Below, piece by piece: positions 53,231 through 62,357 of a DNA stretch of 64,000 nt. The stretch comes from an uncultured Paracoccaceae bacterium (GTDB taxonomy: Bacteria; Pseudomonadota; Alphaproteobacteria; Rhodobacterales; Rhodobacteraceae). The stretch is from the NCBI GenBank assembly GCA_947503175.1, contig CANNCO010000005.1, positions 1-64,000 on the forward strand, read 5' to 3'. The translations under genes were made by a program, and so were the position numbers. How positions within the stretch are numbered: the stretch's first letter is position 1; the number at the start of each line of letters is the position of its first letter. Under the pieces are notes generated by a model that saw nothing but the letters and a program-made list of their open reading frames with translations, made no database searches and had not been told where the DNA came from.

Positions 53231-54976
53231 ATGTCGGACGGTTCGATCAGCAGTCAGGGCAGGCGCGTCCTGTTTCGTCAGGGAACGGTTCTGAAGATCA
53301 TCGTTCTCGCGCTTCTGACTGCTCTGATCGTCCTGCCTTTGATCCGGACGGTCCTGTTCACATTGCAACCCGATACGTTCGTCGCGTGGAGCGATGTTCT
53401 GATCGGTCGCCTGTCGACGAACCTGTTCTACAAACCTCTCGCGAACACGCTTCTGATCGGTGTGGTGGTGTCGACGGGATGTGTCCTTCTGGGTGGTTTT
53501 CTTGCCTGGCTCGTCGTGATGACCAATGTTCCCTATCGACGCACGATCGGTGTCATGGCGACTTTGCCGTTCATGATCCCGTCCTTTGCCGCAGCTTTGG
53601 CCTGGGGTACGTTGTTCCGCAACGACCGGATCGGCGGCCAGGTCGGCTGGTTTCAGGGACTGGGCTTTGACGTTCCCAATTGGCTGGCCTGGGGCATTGT
53701 GCCGACGCTGATCGTTCTGACGCTGCACTATTTCAGCCTTGCCTTCACGATCATCGCGGCGGCTTTGGCCACGGTAAACTCTGATCTGGTCGAGGCTGCA
53801 CAGATAGCGGGGGCAAAGGGTCGGCGGATCCTTACCGGGATCATCCTGCCTGTCACCACTCCGGCCCTTGTTGCCGCAGGATCGCTTTGTTTTGCGGGCG
53901 CGGTATCCAACTTTGCGACACCCGCCCTTTTGGGTTTGCCGGTGCGTATGCAGACCCTGTCGACCCGCCTTTTCGGGATGATCGAGGTCGGGCAGGTCGG
54001 GCGAGGCTATGTCATCGGCATCCTGCTGGTTCTCATCTCGGGTGTTTTTCTCTGGGCGGGCAATCGCATCGTTTCGGGCCGCCGATCCTATGCAACGATC
54101 ACCGGTAAGGGCGGGCGGGCCAAGCGGTTCGATCTGCGCAGTGCGCGTTGGCCGCTCTTTGCCATTGCCATGATCATCCTGCTTGCCTCCACGGTTGTTC
54201 CCGTCATCGTGCTTGTGGCATCGAGTTTTGCGCCATCCTCGGCCAATCTTTTTTCAGGCTGGACAACGCATTACTGGATCGGCACCAGCAATCCTTCATT
54301 CGCCCAAGGCGTACCGGGTATCGTTTACAATGCGGATATCGTCCGGGCTCTGACAGTGACACTGGCGCTGGGAGTGGCGGTTGCGTTTACCGGGATGATC
54401 GTAGGACTGCTTGCATCCTACACTACCGCGCGGTTCCGCGAGGGATGGGTCTCGGCCGCGATCACTCAGATCAGCTTCCTGCCGCTCCTCGTGCCCGGTA
54501 TCGCCTTCGGCGCAGCCTACATCGCCTATCTGGGTGCCCCCATTGGGCCGGTTCCGGCGCTTTACGGCACATTCGCACTTCTGGTTATCGCGGGTACGGC
54601 TTACCTTCTTCCCTTCGCAGTGCAGACCGGGCGTGCCGTCATACAGCAGGTCGGCGGGGAGCTTGAAGAAAGCGCGCGCATCACGGGTGCGGGTTTCGTG
54701 CGCAGGCTCGCTGCGATCACCGTGCCGCTGGCTGTTCGCGGGCTTGCTGCGGGGGGTATTCTGATCTTCGTCAAGATCGTCCGCGATTTGTCCCTTGTGG
54801 TGCTGCTTTTCACGCCGACCATGCCGGTCCTGTCGGTGGTGGCGTATCGGTACGCGTCGGAAGGGTTCGGGCAGTTTGCGAACGCGATCACGGTCGTGAT
54901 CCTCGCGATTTCTATTGCTGCCACTCTTATCGCCAACCGGTTGCAGGCAAAGTCGCAGCCCTGGCTGAAGGATTGA
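53231..54976 (+). CDS. ABC transporter permease, fused two-domain (FbpB/AfuB-like)
   Basis: 581 residues from ATG 53231 (GTG 53228 is an in-frame alternative; GGGGAGGC is placed for the ATG). About 12 membrane helices in two halves, each with an EAA loop: LVEAAQIAGAKGRRILTGIILP near 186-207 and LEESARITGAGFVRRLAAITVP near 478-499. Both halves of the channel are in one chain. Confidence 0.92.
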   Translation: MSDGSISSQGRRVLFRQGTVLKIIVLALLTALIVLPLIRTVLFTLQPDTFVAWSDVLIGRLSTNLFYKPLANTLLIGVVVSTGCVLLGGFLAWLVVMTNVPYRRTIGVMATLPFMIPSFAAALAWGTLFRNDRIGGQVGWFQGLGFDVPNWLAWGIVPTLIVLTLHYFSLAFTIIAAALATVNSDLVEAAQIAGAKGRRILTGIILPVTTPALVAAGSLCFAGAVSNFATPALLGLPVRMQTLSTRLFGMIEVGQVGRGYVIGILLVLISGVFLWAGNRIVSGRRSYATITGKGGRAKRFDLRSARWPLFAIAMIILLASTVVPVIVLVASSFAPSSANLFSGWTTHYWIGTSNPSFAQGVPGIVYNADIVRALTVTLALGVAVAFTGMIVGLLASYTTARFREGWVSAAITQISFLPLLVPGIAFGAAYIAYLGAPIGPVPALYGTFALLVIAGTAYLLPFAVQTGRAVIQQVGGELEESARITGAGFVRRLAAITVPLAVRGLAAGGILIFVKIVRDLSLVVLLFTPTMPVLSVVAYRYASEGFGQFANAITVVILAISIAATLIANRLQAKSQPWLKD

Positions 54977-54980
54977 AGAC

Positions 54981-56039
54981 ATGCTGGAAATCAAGAACAT
55001 CACCAAGCGTTTCGGAAACGTCGAAGCCGTCACGGACGTCTCGATCTCGGTTCCCGACGGTGCCTTCCTTGTGCTTCTCGGCCCCTCGGGGTGCGGCAAG
55101 ACCACGCTGCTGCGGATGCTTGCGGGACTGGAACTCCCCTCGATGGGCCAGATCCTGTTCGGGGGCCAGCTTGTCTCGGATGGTGACAGGAACTGGTCCG
55201 TCGATCCGGCTAAGCGGCATTCGGGACTGGTCTTTCAATCCTATGCGCTCTGGCCGCACATGTCTGTCCGCGGCAATGTCGACTGGCCGCTCAAGGTCAT
55301 GAAGATGCCGCGCGCGGAACGGACGGCCCGGGCTGACGACGTGCTGCGGCTGCTCGATATCCACCAACTTGCAGAGCGCTATCCAAACGAGATCTCGGGC
55401 GGCCAGCAACAGCGCGTTGCCATCGCCCGCACGATCGCGCCAAAACCGTCTGTCCTTCTTTTTGACGAACCCCTCTCGAACCTCGATGCCAAGCTGCGTG
55501 TCGAGATGCGGACCGAACTGATGCGGCTGCATCGCGCCACGGGCGCGACCACGGTATATGTCACGCATGACCAGATCGAGGCCATGACGATGGCAAGCCA
55601 TGTCGCGGTCATGAACGAGGGGCGGGTTCAGCAGTTCGGATCTCCAAACGACCTGATAAAACGGCCTCAAACGGCCTTTGTCGCAACATTCGTCGGCACG
55701 CCACCCAATAACGTCGTCCCGGTCGTCAGGAATGGGGCGGGATGGACCGTGGGGGGGCGTCATATGCCCATCGATCCGCCGACCGAGAGTTGTCTTGCGA
55801 TGTACCGCGCCGAGGCGATGCGGTTGTCCGACAGTCCCACCCAAAGGAGCCTGCCCATGGAGTTGGTCGAAATCAGCACCATAGCCGGACGCACCATGGT
55901 GACCGGCCTGTCTGGCGACCTGCGTCTGACAGCCATTCTGGACCGTGCCGTCATCGCGCGGATAGGCGAAACGGTGCAGTTCGAACTGCCTGAGGCGCCG
56001 CAATGTTGGTTCGCACCGGACGGCGAAAGGATCGGTTGA
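54981..56039 (+). CDS. ABC transporter ATPase (FbpC/AfuC-like)
   Basis: 352 residues. Walker A GPSGCGKT near 34-41, Q-loop QSYALWPHM, signature ISGGQQQRVAIAR, Walker B LLFDEPLSNLD, H-loop TVYVTHDQ, then a C-terminal TOBE-like domain from about 250. Starts 4 bases after the permease stop. Confidence 0.93.
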   Translation: MLEIKNITKRFGNVEAVTDVSISVPDGAFLVLLGPSGCGKTTLLRMLAGLELPSMGQILFGGQLVSDGDRNWSVDPAKRHSGLVFQSYALWPHMSVRGNVDWPLKVMKMPRAERTARADDVLRLLDIHQLAERYPNEISGGQQQRVAIARTIAPKPSVLLFDEPLSNLDAKLRVEMRTELMRLHRATGATTVYVTHDQIEAMTMASHVAVMNEGRVQQFGSPNDLIKRPQTAFVATFVGTPPNNVVPVVRNGAGWTVGGRHMPIDPPTESCLAMYRAEAMRLSDSPTQRSLPMELVEISTIAGRTMVTGLSGDLRLTAILDRAVIARIGETVQFELPEAPQCWFAPDGERIG

Positions 56040-56644
56040 TGCGTGTTCTTCTCGTTCGCCATGGCCAGTCGGAATGGAATGCTTCGCACCGGCTGCAGGG
56101 GCAGGCCGATATCGGGCTGTCCGAGACGGGATGTGCGCAGGCCGATGCGCTTCGCACCACAATCGACAGGATCGGGCCGTGCCGGGCGATCACGTCCGAT
56201 CTGGCGCGGGTCCGTCAGACGGCCGCGCGGATCGGCGTCTCGAATGCGGACCTTGTACCGGCGCTGCGCGAGATCGACGTGGGTGATTGGACCGGCCGCA
56301 CAATCGAGGACATAGTCGCCGAAGATGAAAGCGCCTTTCTTTCCTGGCGGGCTGGTACCGGAACTCCTCCCGGCGGTGAGGCCTGGAAAGACTTTGCGGA
56401 TCGGGTCAGCGCAGTGATCAGGCGCGAGGCCACCGACCCCTGCCAGAACCTGTTGGTGGTCTGCCATGGCGGCGTCATTCGAGCCATTCTGCAACGGTTT
56501 CTGGGTCTGCAGCCCGCCAGTATCATACCGGTCGCGCCCGGCAGCCTGACCGCTTTGCGCCTTGGAGACAGCCAGGGTAAGCCGCATCGGCTGGAGCTGT
56601 TCAACTTTCGCCCCGATAACCTTGATTTCGAGGCACCCGACTGA
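56039..56644 (+). CDS. histidine phosphatase family protein
   Basis: 201 residues from ATG 56039, overlapping the ATPase stop by one base (TGATG). Phosphatase core: VRHGQSEWN (His8 is the phosphorylated residue), LQGQADIGLSETGCAQADAL, SDLARVRQTA, and the second His in CHGGVIRAI. Likely dephosphorylates the compound brought in by the ABC transporter, or a derivative; the exact substrate is unknown. Confidence 0.92.
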   Translation: MRVLLVRHGQSEWNASHRLQGQADIGLSETGCAQADALRTTIDRIGPCRAITSDLARVRQTAARIGVSNADLVPALREIDVGDWTGRTIEDIVAEDESAFLSWRAGTGTPPGGEAWKDFADRVSAVIRREATDPCQNLLVVCHGGVIRAILQRFLGLQPASIIPVAPGSLTALRLGDSQGKPHRLELFNFRPDNLDFEAPD

Positions 56645-56671
56645 CTTAAGGGGGCCGCCCTCTCTGACGCC

Positions 56672-56690
56672 CGCCTGACACAGACAGGCG
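56672..56690. terminator. short hairpin between convergent genes
   Basis: CGCCTG-ACACAGA-CAGGCG lies in the 101-base gap between the phosphatase and the BMP transporter permease. No T-tract; weak evidence for termination of both transcripts. Confidence 0.4.
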
Positions 56691-56745
56691 TTCCGCCACA
56701 TAGCCGATGCATGACGCCGGTCCATCTGTCGGTGCTCAGGCCAGG

Positions 56746-58017
56746 CTATTCCTTGACGTAGGGTTTGCCATCGGCTGCCGGTGCCCGTGCCCTGCCGATC
56801 AGGCCCGCAACGACGATTATCGTCGCGATGTAAGGAGACATTGCCAGGAATTCCGACGGGATTGGTGTGTTCAGCAAGGCAAGCTTTTGCTGCAGCGAGT
56901 CCGCGAAACCAAATACCAGAGCGGCCATCAGCGCACCCACCGGATGCCAGCGGCCAAAGATCATGGCCGCCAGCCCTATAAATCCGCGTCCGCCCGTCAT
57001 GTTCTCATCAAACCGGCCCACCGAGCCGAGCGTGAACCAGGCGCCGCCGAACCCGGCAACCATTCCGCCCAGCGTCACGTGGACGTATCGCGTCCAATAG
57101 ACGTCGATTCCCAGCGTGTCGGCGGCTCGGGGATGTTCGCCGACGGCGCGGGCGCGCAGGCCCATGCGGGTATAGAATAGATAGTATGTCGCCGTCGCCA
57201 CGAGGATCAGGGCCCCGTAAACAAAGAGGTTCTGGTTGAAGAACATCGGTCCGATCACCGGAATATCGCCCAGAATGGGGATCTTCCAAGACCGGAACAC
57301 CGGCGCGTTGTTCAGAAATCTGTGTTCCGCGAAGACCTGGGAACTCACATAGCTGGTCAGGCCCAGAACAAAGAGGTTGATCACGACACCTGCGATGATC
57401 TGATCCATCCGGTAGGTGACGACCAGCGCCGCGAGAATGAAGCCGAAGAGGCCGCCGATGACGACCGCGCTCAGCAGGCCGCCCCATCCACCCACAAGCG
57501 ATCCCATCAGGGCACCGGTGAAGGCTCCGGCCAGCAACATGCCTTCGATGGCGATGTTTATGACAGCAACCCGTTCGCACAACACGCCAGCCAGCGCGCC
57601 AAGCGCGATGGGAACCGCGCGCACCATGGTGGCCTGCAACATGCCGGTCAGTGAGAATGCCTTGTCCGCCGTGGCCCAGACGAGAAATGCCATGACCACC
57701 AGTGCCAATCCGATTCCAAGGGACAGGGACGTCCACCGCACGCCGCCGCGCAGGAACTGCCGCGCGCCCAGGAAGGCAAGAAGGGCCGCCACGATGTAGT
57801 TGAAGGGGGCGGCCGGTACGATGAGGTTGGGCAAGGCCCACGGATCGGTCGGGCGCGACAGGCGGAAGGTCGCGTTCCCCGATATGTCAGAGCCAAAGAC
57901 CAGCCCGGTGAACAGGGCAAGCCCGATTAGGACCGTTCCGACGATCTTTGCCTGACGCGCTTCGCGGGTGTCTATCTTTGAAACCTTCGGAGATGCCGTT
58001 TCCACAACCTCAGTCAT
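56746..58017 (-). CDS. nucleoside-type ABC transporter permease (YufQ-like)
   Basis: 423 residues with an N-terminal tail of about 30 and 8-10 hydrophobic segments. LGALAGVLCERVAVINIAIEGMLLAGAF near 132-160 is the signature of BMP-family permeases of the RbsC fold. RARAVGEHPRAADTLGIDVYWTRY is the cytoplasmic coupling loop. Overlaps the other permease gene by 4 bases. Confidence 0.93.
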   Translation of the reverse strand: MTEVVETASPKVSKIDTREARQAKIVGTVLIGLALFTGLVFGSDISGNATFRLSRPTDPWALPNLIVPAAPFNYIVAALLAFLGARQFLRGGVRWTSLSLGIGLALVVMAFLVWATADKAFSLTGMLQATMVRAVPIALGALAGVLCERVAVINIAIEGMLLAGAFTGALMGSLVGGWGGLLSAVVIGGLFGFILAALVVTYRMDQIIAGVVINLFVLGLTSYVSSQVFAEHRFLNNAPVFRSWKIPILGDIPVIGPMFFNQNLFVYGALILVATATYYLFYTRMGLRARAVGEHPRAADTLGIDVYWTRYVHVTLGGMVAGFGGAWFTLGSVGRFDENMTGGRGFIGLAAMIFGRWHPVGALMAALVFGFADSLQQKLALLNTPIPSEFLAMSPYIATIIVVAGLIGRARAPAADGKPYVKE

Positions 58018-59159
58018 GGCGTGGGCCCCTTTGCCTTGTCAGATCCGCGAAATCCCCAGGGGAAGATCGCGCGCACCAGAAGGGGCGCGGCAATGAACAC
58101 GATGATCAGGGCCTGAATGATCCCGATCAGGTCGATGCTGACACCCGCATCGACCTGCATCTGCCGCCCACCGGCCTCCAGCGCACCGAAAAGCAGCCCG
58201 GCCAGCAGCACACCGAACGGATGGGACCGGCCCATCAGAGCGACCGCGATGGCGTCGAACCCGATGCCCGCCGAGAAGCCTGGCGTTGCCCGGCCAAGGA
58301 CGCCGAGCACCTGATTGGCACCCGCCAGTCCCGCCAGCGCCCCCGCAGCCGCCATTGCCGCAACGATGATCAGACCGGATCGTATTCCGGCGTAGCGGGC
58401 GGCATCGGGGCTTTCGCCACTGGCGCGGAACTCGAAGCCGATCTTCGACCGGAACAGGACCCAATAGACAACCAGCACCGCGATCAGGACCAGAAACACG
58501 CCGGCGTGGACACGAAGGTTCGGATCGATCCATTCAAGCAGCCGCGGCAGTTCCGCACTGTCCGGCACGGATTTCGAGATCGGGTCGGCACGGCCCTCCT
58601 TCTGGATCCACGGCTGGCGCAACAGGTAGTCGATTAGACGGTAGGAGATCAGGTTCAGCATGATGGTCGAGATCACCTCATGCGCCCCCGTCGCGGCGCG
58701 GAGATATCCGGCGATCGAAGCATAGGCGGCCCCGGCCAGCGCCCCGGCGATCAGGCAGGCCGGCATCAACAGGACAAACGGCGCGCCGGGGAAGCTGAAG
58801 CCCACGATCACCGCCGCCATCCCACCCATGAGGATCTGCCCTTCGGCTCCGATATTGAGAAGGCCCGTGCGAAACCCCAGCGCCAGACCGAGACCCGCCA
58901 GAACGAGTGGCGCGGCTGCTGTCAGCGTTTCCGAAATGGCGTTCAGCGAACCGACGGAGCCTTGCAAGAGGGCGACGTAAGACCGACCGATCGTTGGCAG
59001 GTCCACATCTGTCGCAAGCATCGTCAGCGCACCCAGGATCAGCGCAACGATGACTGCGAATACCGGGACCACGACCAAGTCTTCGAACTGAGCGCGACCC
59101 GGCGCCGCACGCTCAAGCAACTTGCGGCTTAGATCGTCAAGCTTGGGGGCATCGCTCAT
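58014..59159 (-). CDS. nucleoside-type ABC transporter permease (YufP-like)
   Basis: 381 residues. GFRTGLLNIGAEGQILMGGMAAV near 96-118 and IGFDAIAVALMGRSHPFGVLLAGLLFGAL are the usual marks. EFRASGESPDAARYAGI is its coupling loop. Partner of the second permease; overlaps both neighbours by 4 bases. Confidence 0.93.
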   Translation of the reverse strand: MSDAPKLDDLSRKLLERAAPGRAQFEDLVVVPVFAVIVALILGALTMLATDVDLPTIGRSYVALLQGSVGSLNAISETLTAAAPLVLAGLGLALGFRTGLLNIGAEGQILMGGMAAVIVGFSFPGAPFVLLMPACLIAGALAGAAYASIAGYLRAATGAHEVISTIMLNLISYRLIDYLLRQPWIQKEGRADPISKSVPDSAELPRLLEWIDPNLRVHAGVFLVLIAVLVVYWVLFRSKIGFEFRASGESPDAARYAGIRSGLIIVAAMAAAGALAGLAGANQVLGVLGRATPGFSAGIGFDAIAVALMGRSHPFGVLLAGLLFGALEAGGRQMQVDAGVSIDLIGIIQALIIVFIAAPLLVRAIFPWGFRGSDKAKGPTP

Positions 59160-60667
59160 GCCGCTGCCCCCGCCATGGCCAGACCAATCGCATTGCGGTC
59201 TGGCGGAGCCTCCATAGCCTCGAATTCGGCCACGATCCGTCCCTTGAACATCACCAGAATGCGGTCTGACAACGCCAGAATCTCGTCCAGTTCGGACGAC
59301 ATGATCAGCACACCGTCGCCCTCATCGCGCGCCTCGATCAGTCTTCCGTGAATGTACTCGACCGAGCCGACGTCCAGACCGCGGGTTGGCTGCGCGGCGA
59401 TGACGAGTTTCGTTTCCCGGGCAAGTTCGCGGGCAACGACAAGCTTTTGCTGGTTGCCGCCGGACAGATTTCCGGCCTTGGCAAAGACCGAGGGCGTGCG
59501 CACGTCGAATTGCGTCGCATTGGCGGCTGCGAAGGTATTTACGCTCGGCCAGTTAAGACTTGGGCCGGACGAAAACCGTTCGTCGTAATAGGTGTCGAGC
59601 ACCATGTTCTCGGCCACAGTGAAGTTGCCAATGATGCCGCTGCGCTGTCGATCTTCCGGGATATGCGCGATGCCCATCCGGTGGCGGGCACGCGGCGAAA
59701 GACGCGTGATGTCCTGCGCCTGAAACGTCACGCTGCCGCTGGCCACCGGGTGCAGCCCTGCAAGCGATTCGATCAGGGCGGACTGGCCGTTGCCCTGCAC
59801 ACCCGCAATACCGACTATTTCGCCACTTCGAACTCCGAAACTCACATTGTCCACGGCCACCGAGTCGTCATCGCGCAGGATGGTCAGGTTGCGCACCTCA
59901 AGCAGCATCTCTCCGGGCGCATAGTCGTCTTTCTCCACATCGAAACTGACCGGACGCCCGACCATCATCTCTGCAAGATCTGAAGTGCTGAGCTTCTTCG
60001 GGTCGCCTTCGCCCACAACCTTGCCTCCGCGCAAGACACTGATGCGGTCCGATATCTCAAGGATCTCATGCAGCTTGTGGGTGATGAAGATGATGCCTTT
60101 GCCAGCATCGCGCAGCGATTTGACGATCTCGAAGAAATCCGTGACCTCTTGTGGGGTCAGCACAGCGGTGGGTTCATCGAGGATCAGGATATCCGCCGAG
60201 CGGAACAGGACCTTGATGATCTCGACCCGTTGCTGCACGCCGACAGGCAGGGTTTCGATCCGTGCGTCGGGATCGACCTCTAGTCCGTACTTGGTACTGA
60301 TCTCCTCGACCTGCTGACGCGCGGTGTCGAGATCGAGGTAATCGAACTGCTTGGTTGGCTCGACACCCAGCACGACGTTCTCTGCCACGGTGAAGACCGG
60401 AACCAGCATGAAATGCTGATGCACCATACCGATCCCGGCAGCGATGGCATCGCTTGGTCCGCTGAAATTGACGATGGAGCCGTCGATGACGATCTCTCCC
60501 TCGTTAGGCCCGTAGAGCCCGCAGAGAACGTTCATCAGGGTCGACTTCCCGGCGCCATTCTCGCCCAGAAGACCAAGAACTTCGCCGCCACGGACACTCA
60601 GATTGACGCCCTCGTTGGCGACGACCGGGCCGAAGCGTTTGGTGATCCCGCGCAGTTCAACTTCCAT
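59156..60667 (-). CDS. nucleoside-type ABC transporter double ATPase (YufO-like)
   Basis: 503 residues with two ATPase domains as in RbsA/YufO. Domain 1 has Walker A GENGAGKST near 35-43 and Walker B ILILDEPTAVLTP. Domain 2 has the usual degenerate site GVQGNGQSALIE and signature LSGGNQQKLVVAREL. Import of purine nucleosides is the best-known role of this family with BMP binding proteins. Confidence 0.93.
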   Translation of the reverse strand: MEVELRGITKRFGPVVANEGVNLSVRGGEVLGLLGENGAGKSTLMNVLCGLYGPNEGEIVIDGSIVNFSGPSDAIAAGIGMVHQHFMLVPVFTVAENVVLGVEPTKQFDYLDLDTARQQVEEISTKYGLEVDPDARIETLPVGVQQRVEIIKVLFRSADILILDEPTAVLTPQEVTDFFEIVKSLRDAGKGIIFITHKLHEILEISDRISVLRGGKVVGEGDPKKLSTSDLAEMMVGRPVSFDVEKDDYAPGEMLLEVRNLTILRDDDSVAVDNVSFGVRSGEIVGIAGVQGNGQSALIESLAGLHPVASGSVTFQAQDITRLSPRARHRMGIAHIPEDRQRSGIIGNFTVAENMVLDTYYDERFSSGPSLNWPSVNTFAAANATQFDVRTPSVFAKAGNLSGGNQQKLVVARELARETKLVIAAQPTRGLDVGSVEYIHGRLIEARDEGDGVLIMSSELDEILALSDRILVMFKGRIVAEFEAMEAPPDRNAIGLAMAGAAA

Positions 60668-60689
60668 GACCCGGCCCCCGTCTGACCGC

Positions 60690-60713
60690 GCGGGCGCAAC
60701 ACAGCGCGCCCGC
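60690..60713 (-). terminator. hairpin between the BMP gene and its ATPase gene
   Basis: GCGGGCGC-AACACAGC-GCGCCCGC, 8-bp perfect stem in the 56-base gap. No T-tract; likely protects the binding-protein part of the transcript or reduces downstream expression. Confidence 0.55.
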
Positions 60714-60723
60714 CGGAGCTCAC

Positions 60724-61752
60724 CTAATTGCCGACTTCGATCGAGCCGTCGATGACACGAGCGCGCACCGTCTCTAGTTCTGATTTCAGCTCATCCGGGA
60801 CCAAGGCTTCCATGTCATGAAACGGGGCGAGACCGACACCGCCGTTTTCCAACGTGCCCACGATGAGACCCCCTTCGAAAGTTCCGGTCATCGCGGCTTC
60901 GATCACCTGAAACACGGTGGAATCCATTCGCTTGACGATGGAAGTCAGATAGACGTGCTGCTTTGCCGGGTCCGTGAGGTAGAGATCAGCGTCCACCCCG
61001 ATGATTTTCAACTGTTCGATGCCCAACTCATCGGCCAGTGCTGCCGACCCAAGCCCGACGGGTCCAGCGACCGGCAATACTATGTCCGCACCCTCGTCAT
61101 AGAGGTTCTGGGCAAAGGCGCGCCCATCGTCCAGCGAGTCGAAGTTATTCGTAAACAGCCCTTCGCGAGTTTCCGGATTCCATCCCAGTACGGTAACGTT
61201 GGTGCCTTTCTGGTCATTGTAGTAGTTCACCCCGGCAACGAACCCGTCCATGAAGATCGTTACCGGTGGAATGTTGATGCCTCCGAAGGTTCCGACGATG
61301 TCTGTCTTTGTCATGCCTGCCGAAACGTATCCGGCCAGAAAAGCCGCCTGATCCGTCGCATAAACCTGTGCCATGATGTTGGGCACCACCGGATCATAGG
61401 CAAAGTCCACGATCGAGAACTTCTGATCGGGGTTTGCCGCAGCGGCGGTTGCCGTGGCATCCCCCAGAAGGAAACCGACGGTCACGATCAGGCCACACTG
61501 CCCACCAAGCAGTGAGTTGATGTTCGCCTCATAGTCGGTCTCGGCCTGGGACTCCAGAAAGCGGCCTTCGACCCCAAGCTGCTCCTGAGCGTCAAGAACT
61601 CCTTGCCATGCCGTCTGATTGAAGCTGTTGTCATCTATTCCGCCGGTATCGGTCACCTGGCAGACGGTGAAAGCCGATGCAGAATCGGCCATGGCGAGAA
61701 CGAGCACCGTCGCGCAGGCCGCCGCTCTCAGATGTCTTCCGGAAATTGTCAT
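60724..61752 (-). CDS. BMP-family nucleoside binding protein
   Basis: 342 residues, signal peptide to about 27 (DSASA). VCQVTDTGGIDDNSFNQTAWQG near 30-51 is the BMP signature (basic membrane protein/PnrA family), with GFLLGDATATAAAANPDQKF and GAADIVLPVAG-like strands after it. No lipobox Cys, so soluble in the periplasm. An FNR-type box lies about 138 bases upstream. Confidence 0.93.
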   Translation of the reverse strand: MTISGRHLRAAACATVLVLAMADSASAFTVCQVTDTGGIDDNSFNQTAWQGVLDAQEQLGVEGRFLESQAETDYEANINSLLGGQCGLIVTVGFLLGDATATAAAANPDQKFSIVDFAYDPVVPNIMAQVYATDQAAFLAGYVSAGMTKTDIVGTFGGINIPPVTIFMDGFVAGVNYYNDQKGTNVTVLGWNPETREGLFTNNFDSLDDGRAFAQNLYDEGADIVLPVAGPVGLGSAALADELGIEQLKIIGVDADLYLTDPAKQHVYLTSIVKRMDSTVFQVIEAAMTGTFEGGLIVGTLENGGVGLAPFHDMEALVPDELKSELETVRARVIDGSIEVGN

Positions 61753-62111
61753 GTCTTGGTTCTCCCCACCGAATTGCCAACATTCGAGTTTTAGAAATCA
61801 AACTCGTTCCACAAAGATCGGGCAGCGCCGGATCCGATCCCAGACCGGGCGTGTCTTCGGTCAGCCTATCGTCAATCGGCTGGACGGTATTGATAATGAT
61901 CAAGGGCGAAGGAAGGCCGTAGGTGCAGCTTGGGCTGTCCGGCGTTTTCGAGTTCAGTTTATACGTTTGAGAGGTACCGTAACCCCAGTTTCAAAAGAAA
62001 ATCAAAAGTTTACACGCTCCACCCAGGACAAGAGGGGGCGGGATGGCGTCTGAGCTGAAGCGGCGATTGCCCGGAGCTATGGTTTGGCGAGATCGGGTGC
62101 GAGCCTGCGGA
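61753..62111. other. 359-base gap holding the BMP operon promoter region
   Basis: No convincing gene. It contains the FNR-type box at 61890-61903, an AT-rich stretch near 61950-62015, and the 3' end region of the ACP transcript. Confidence 0.5.
61890..61903. promoter_or_regulatory. FNR-type box (TTGAT-N4-ATCAA)
   Basis: TTGATAATGATCAA, perfect match to the FNR/FnrL consensus, about 138 bases upstream of the BMP binding-protein ATG. Direct control of the nucleoside transporter by oxygen is inferred. Confidence 0.6.
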
Positions 62112-62357
62112 TCACTTGATCTTGGCTTTGAGATACCCAACCGCCAAGGCGACTGTCGCGATCTGCGGATAGTCCTTCTCCGGAATATCCACACCGGTAC
62201 GCTCATGAAGGGCGGTCACAAGGTTCAGGACGTCCATCGAATCCAGCTCGAGATCGTCCTGAATGTGATCATCGTCTCCGACCGTCTCTGGGTCGATATC
62301 GGGCGCTACCCTGGATAGCTCTTCCAGATATGCCGTTCGGATTTCTTCTTCTGTCAT
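62112..62357 (-). CDS. acyl carrier protein-like protein
   Basis: 81 residues, acidic. The phosphopantetheine attachment site is Ser40 in LELDSMDVLNLV. Helices follow the ACP plan (EEIRTAYLEELSRVAP at the start; DYPQIATVALAVGYL at the end). It is not the fatty-acid-synthase ACP by context: it overlaps the E2 gene by 4 bases (ATGA), making it part of an oxo-acid dehydrogenase operon. Confidence 0.92.
   Translation of the reverse strand: MTEEEIRTAYLEELSRVAPDIDPETVGDDDHIQDDLELDSMDVLNLVTALHERTGVDIPEKDYPQIATVALAVGYLKAKIK

Noticed and set aside
52037-56039. Iron(III) ABC transporter label for the Fbp-like genes
   Set aside because: No Tyr-Tyr ferric ligands are seen, and the RpiR/phosphatase context favours an organophosphate.
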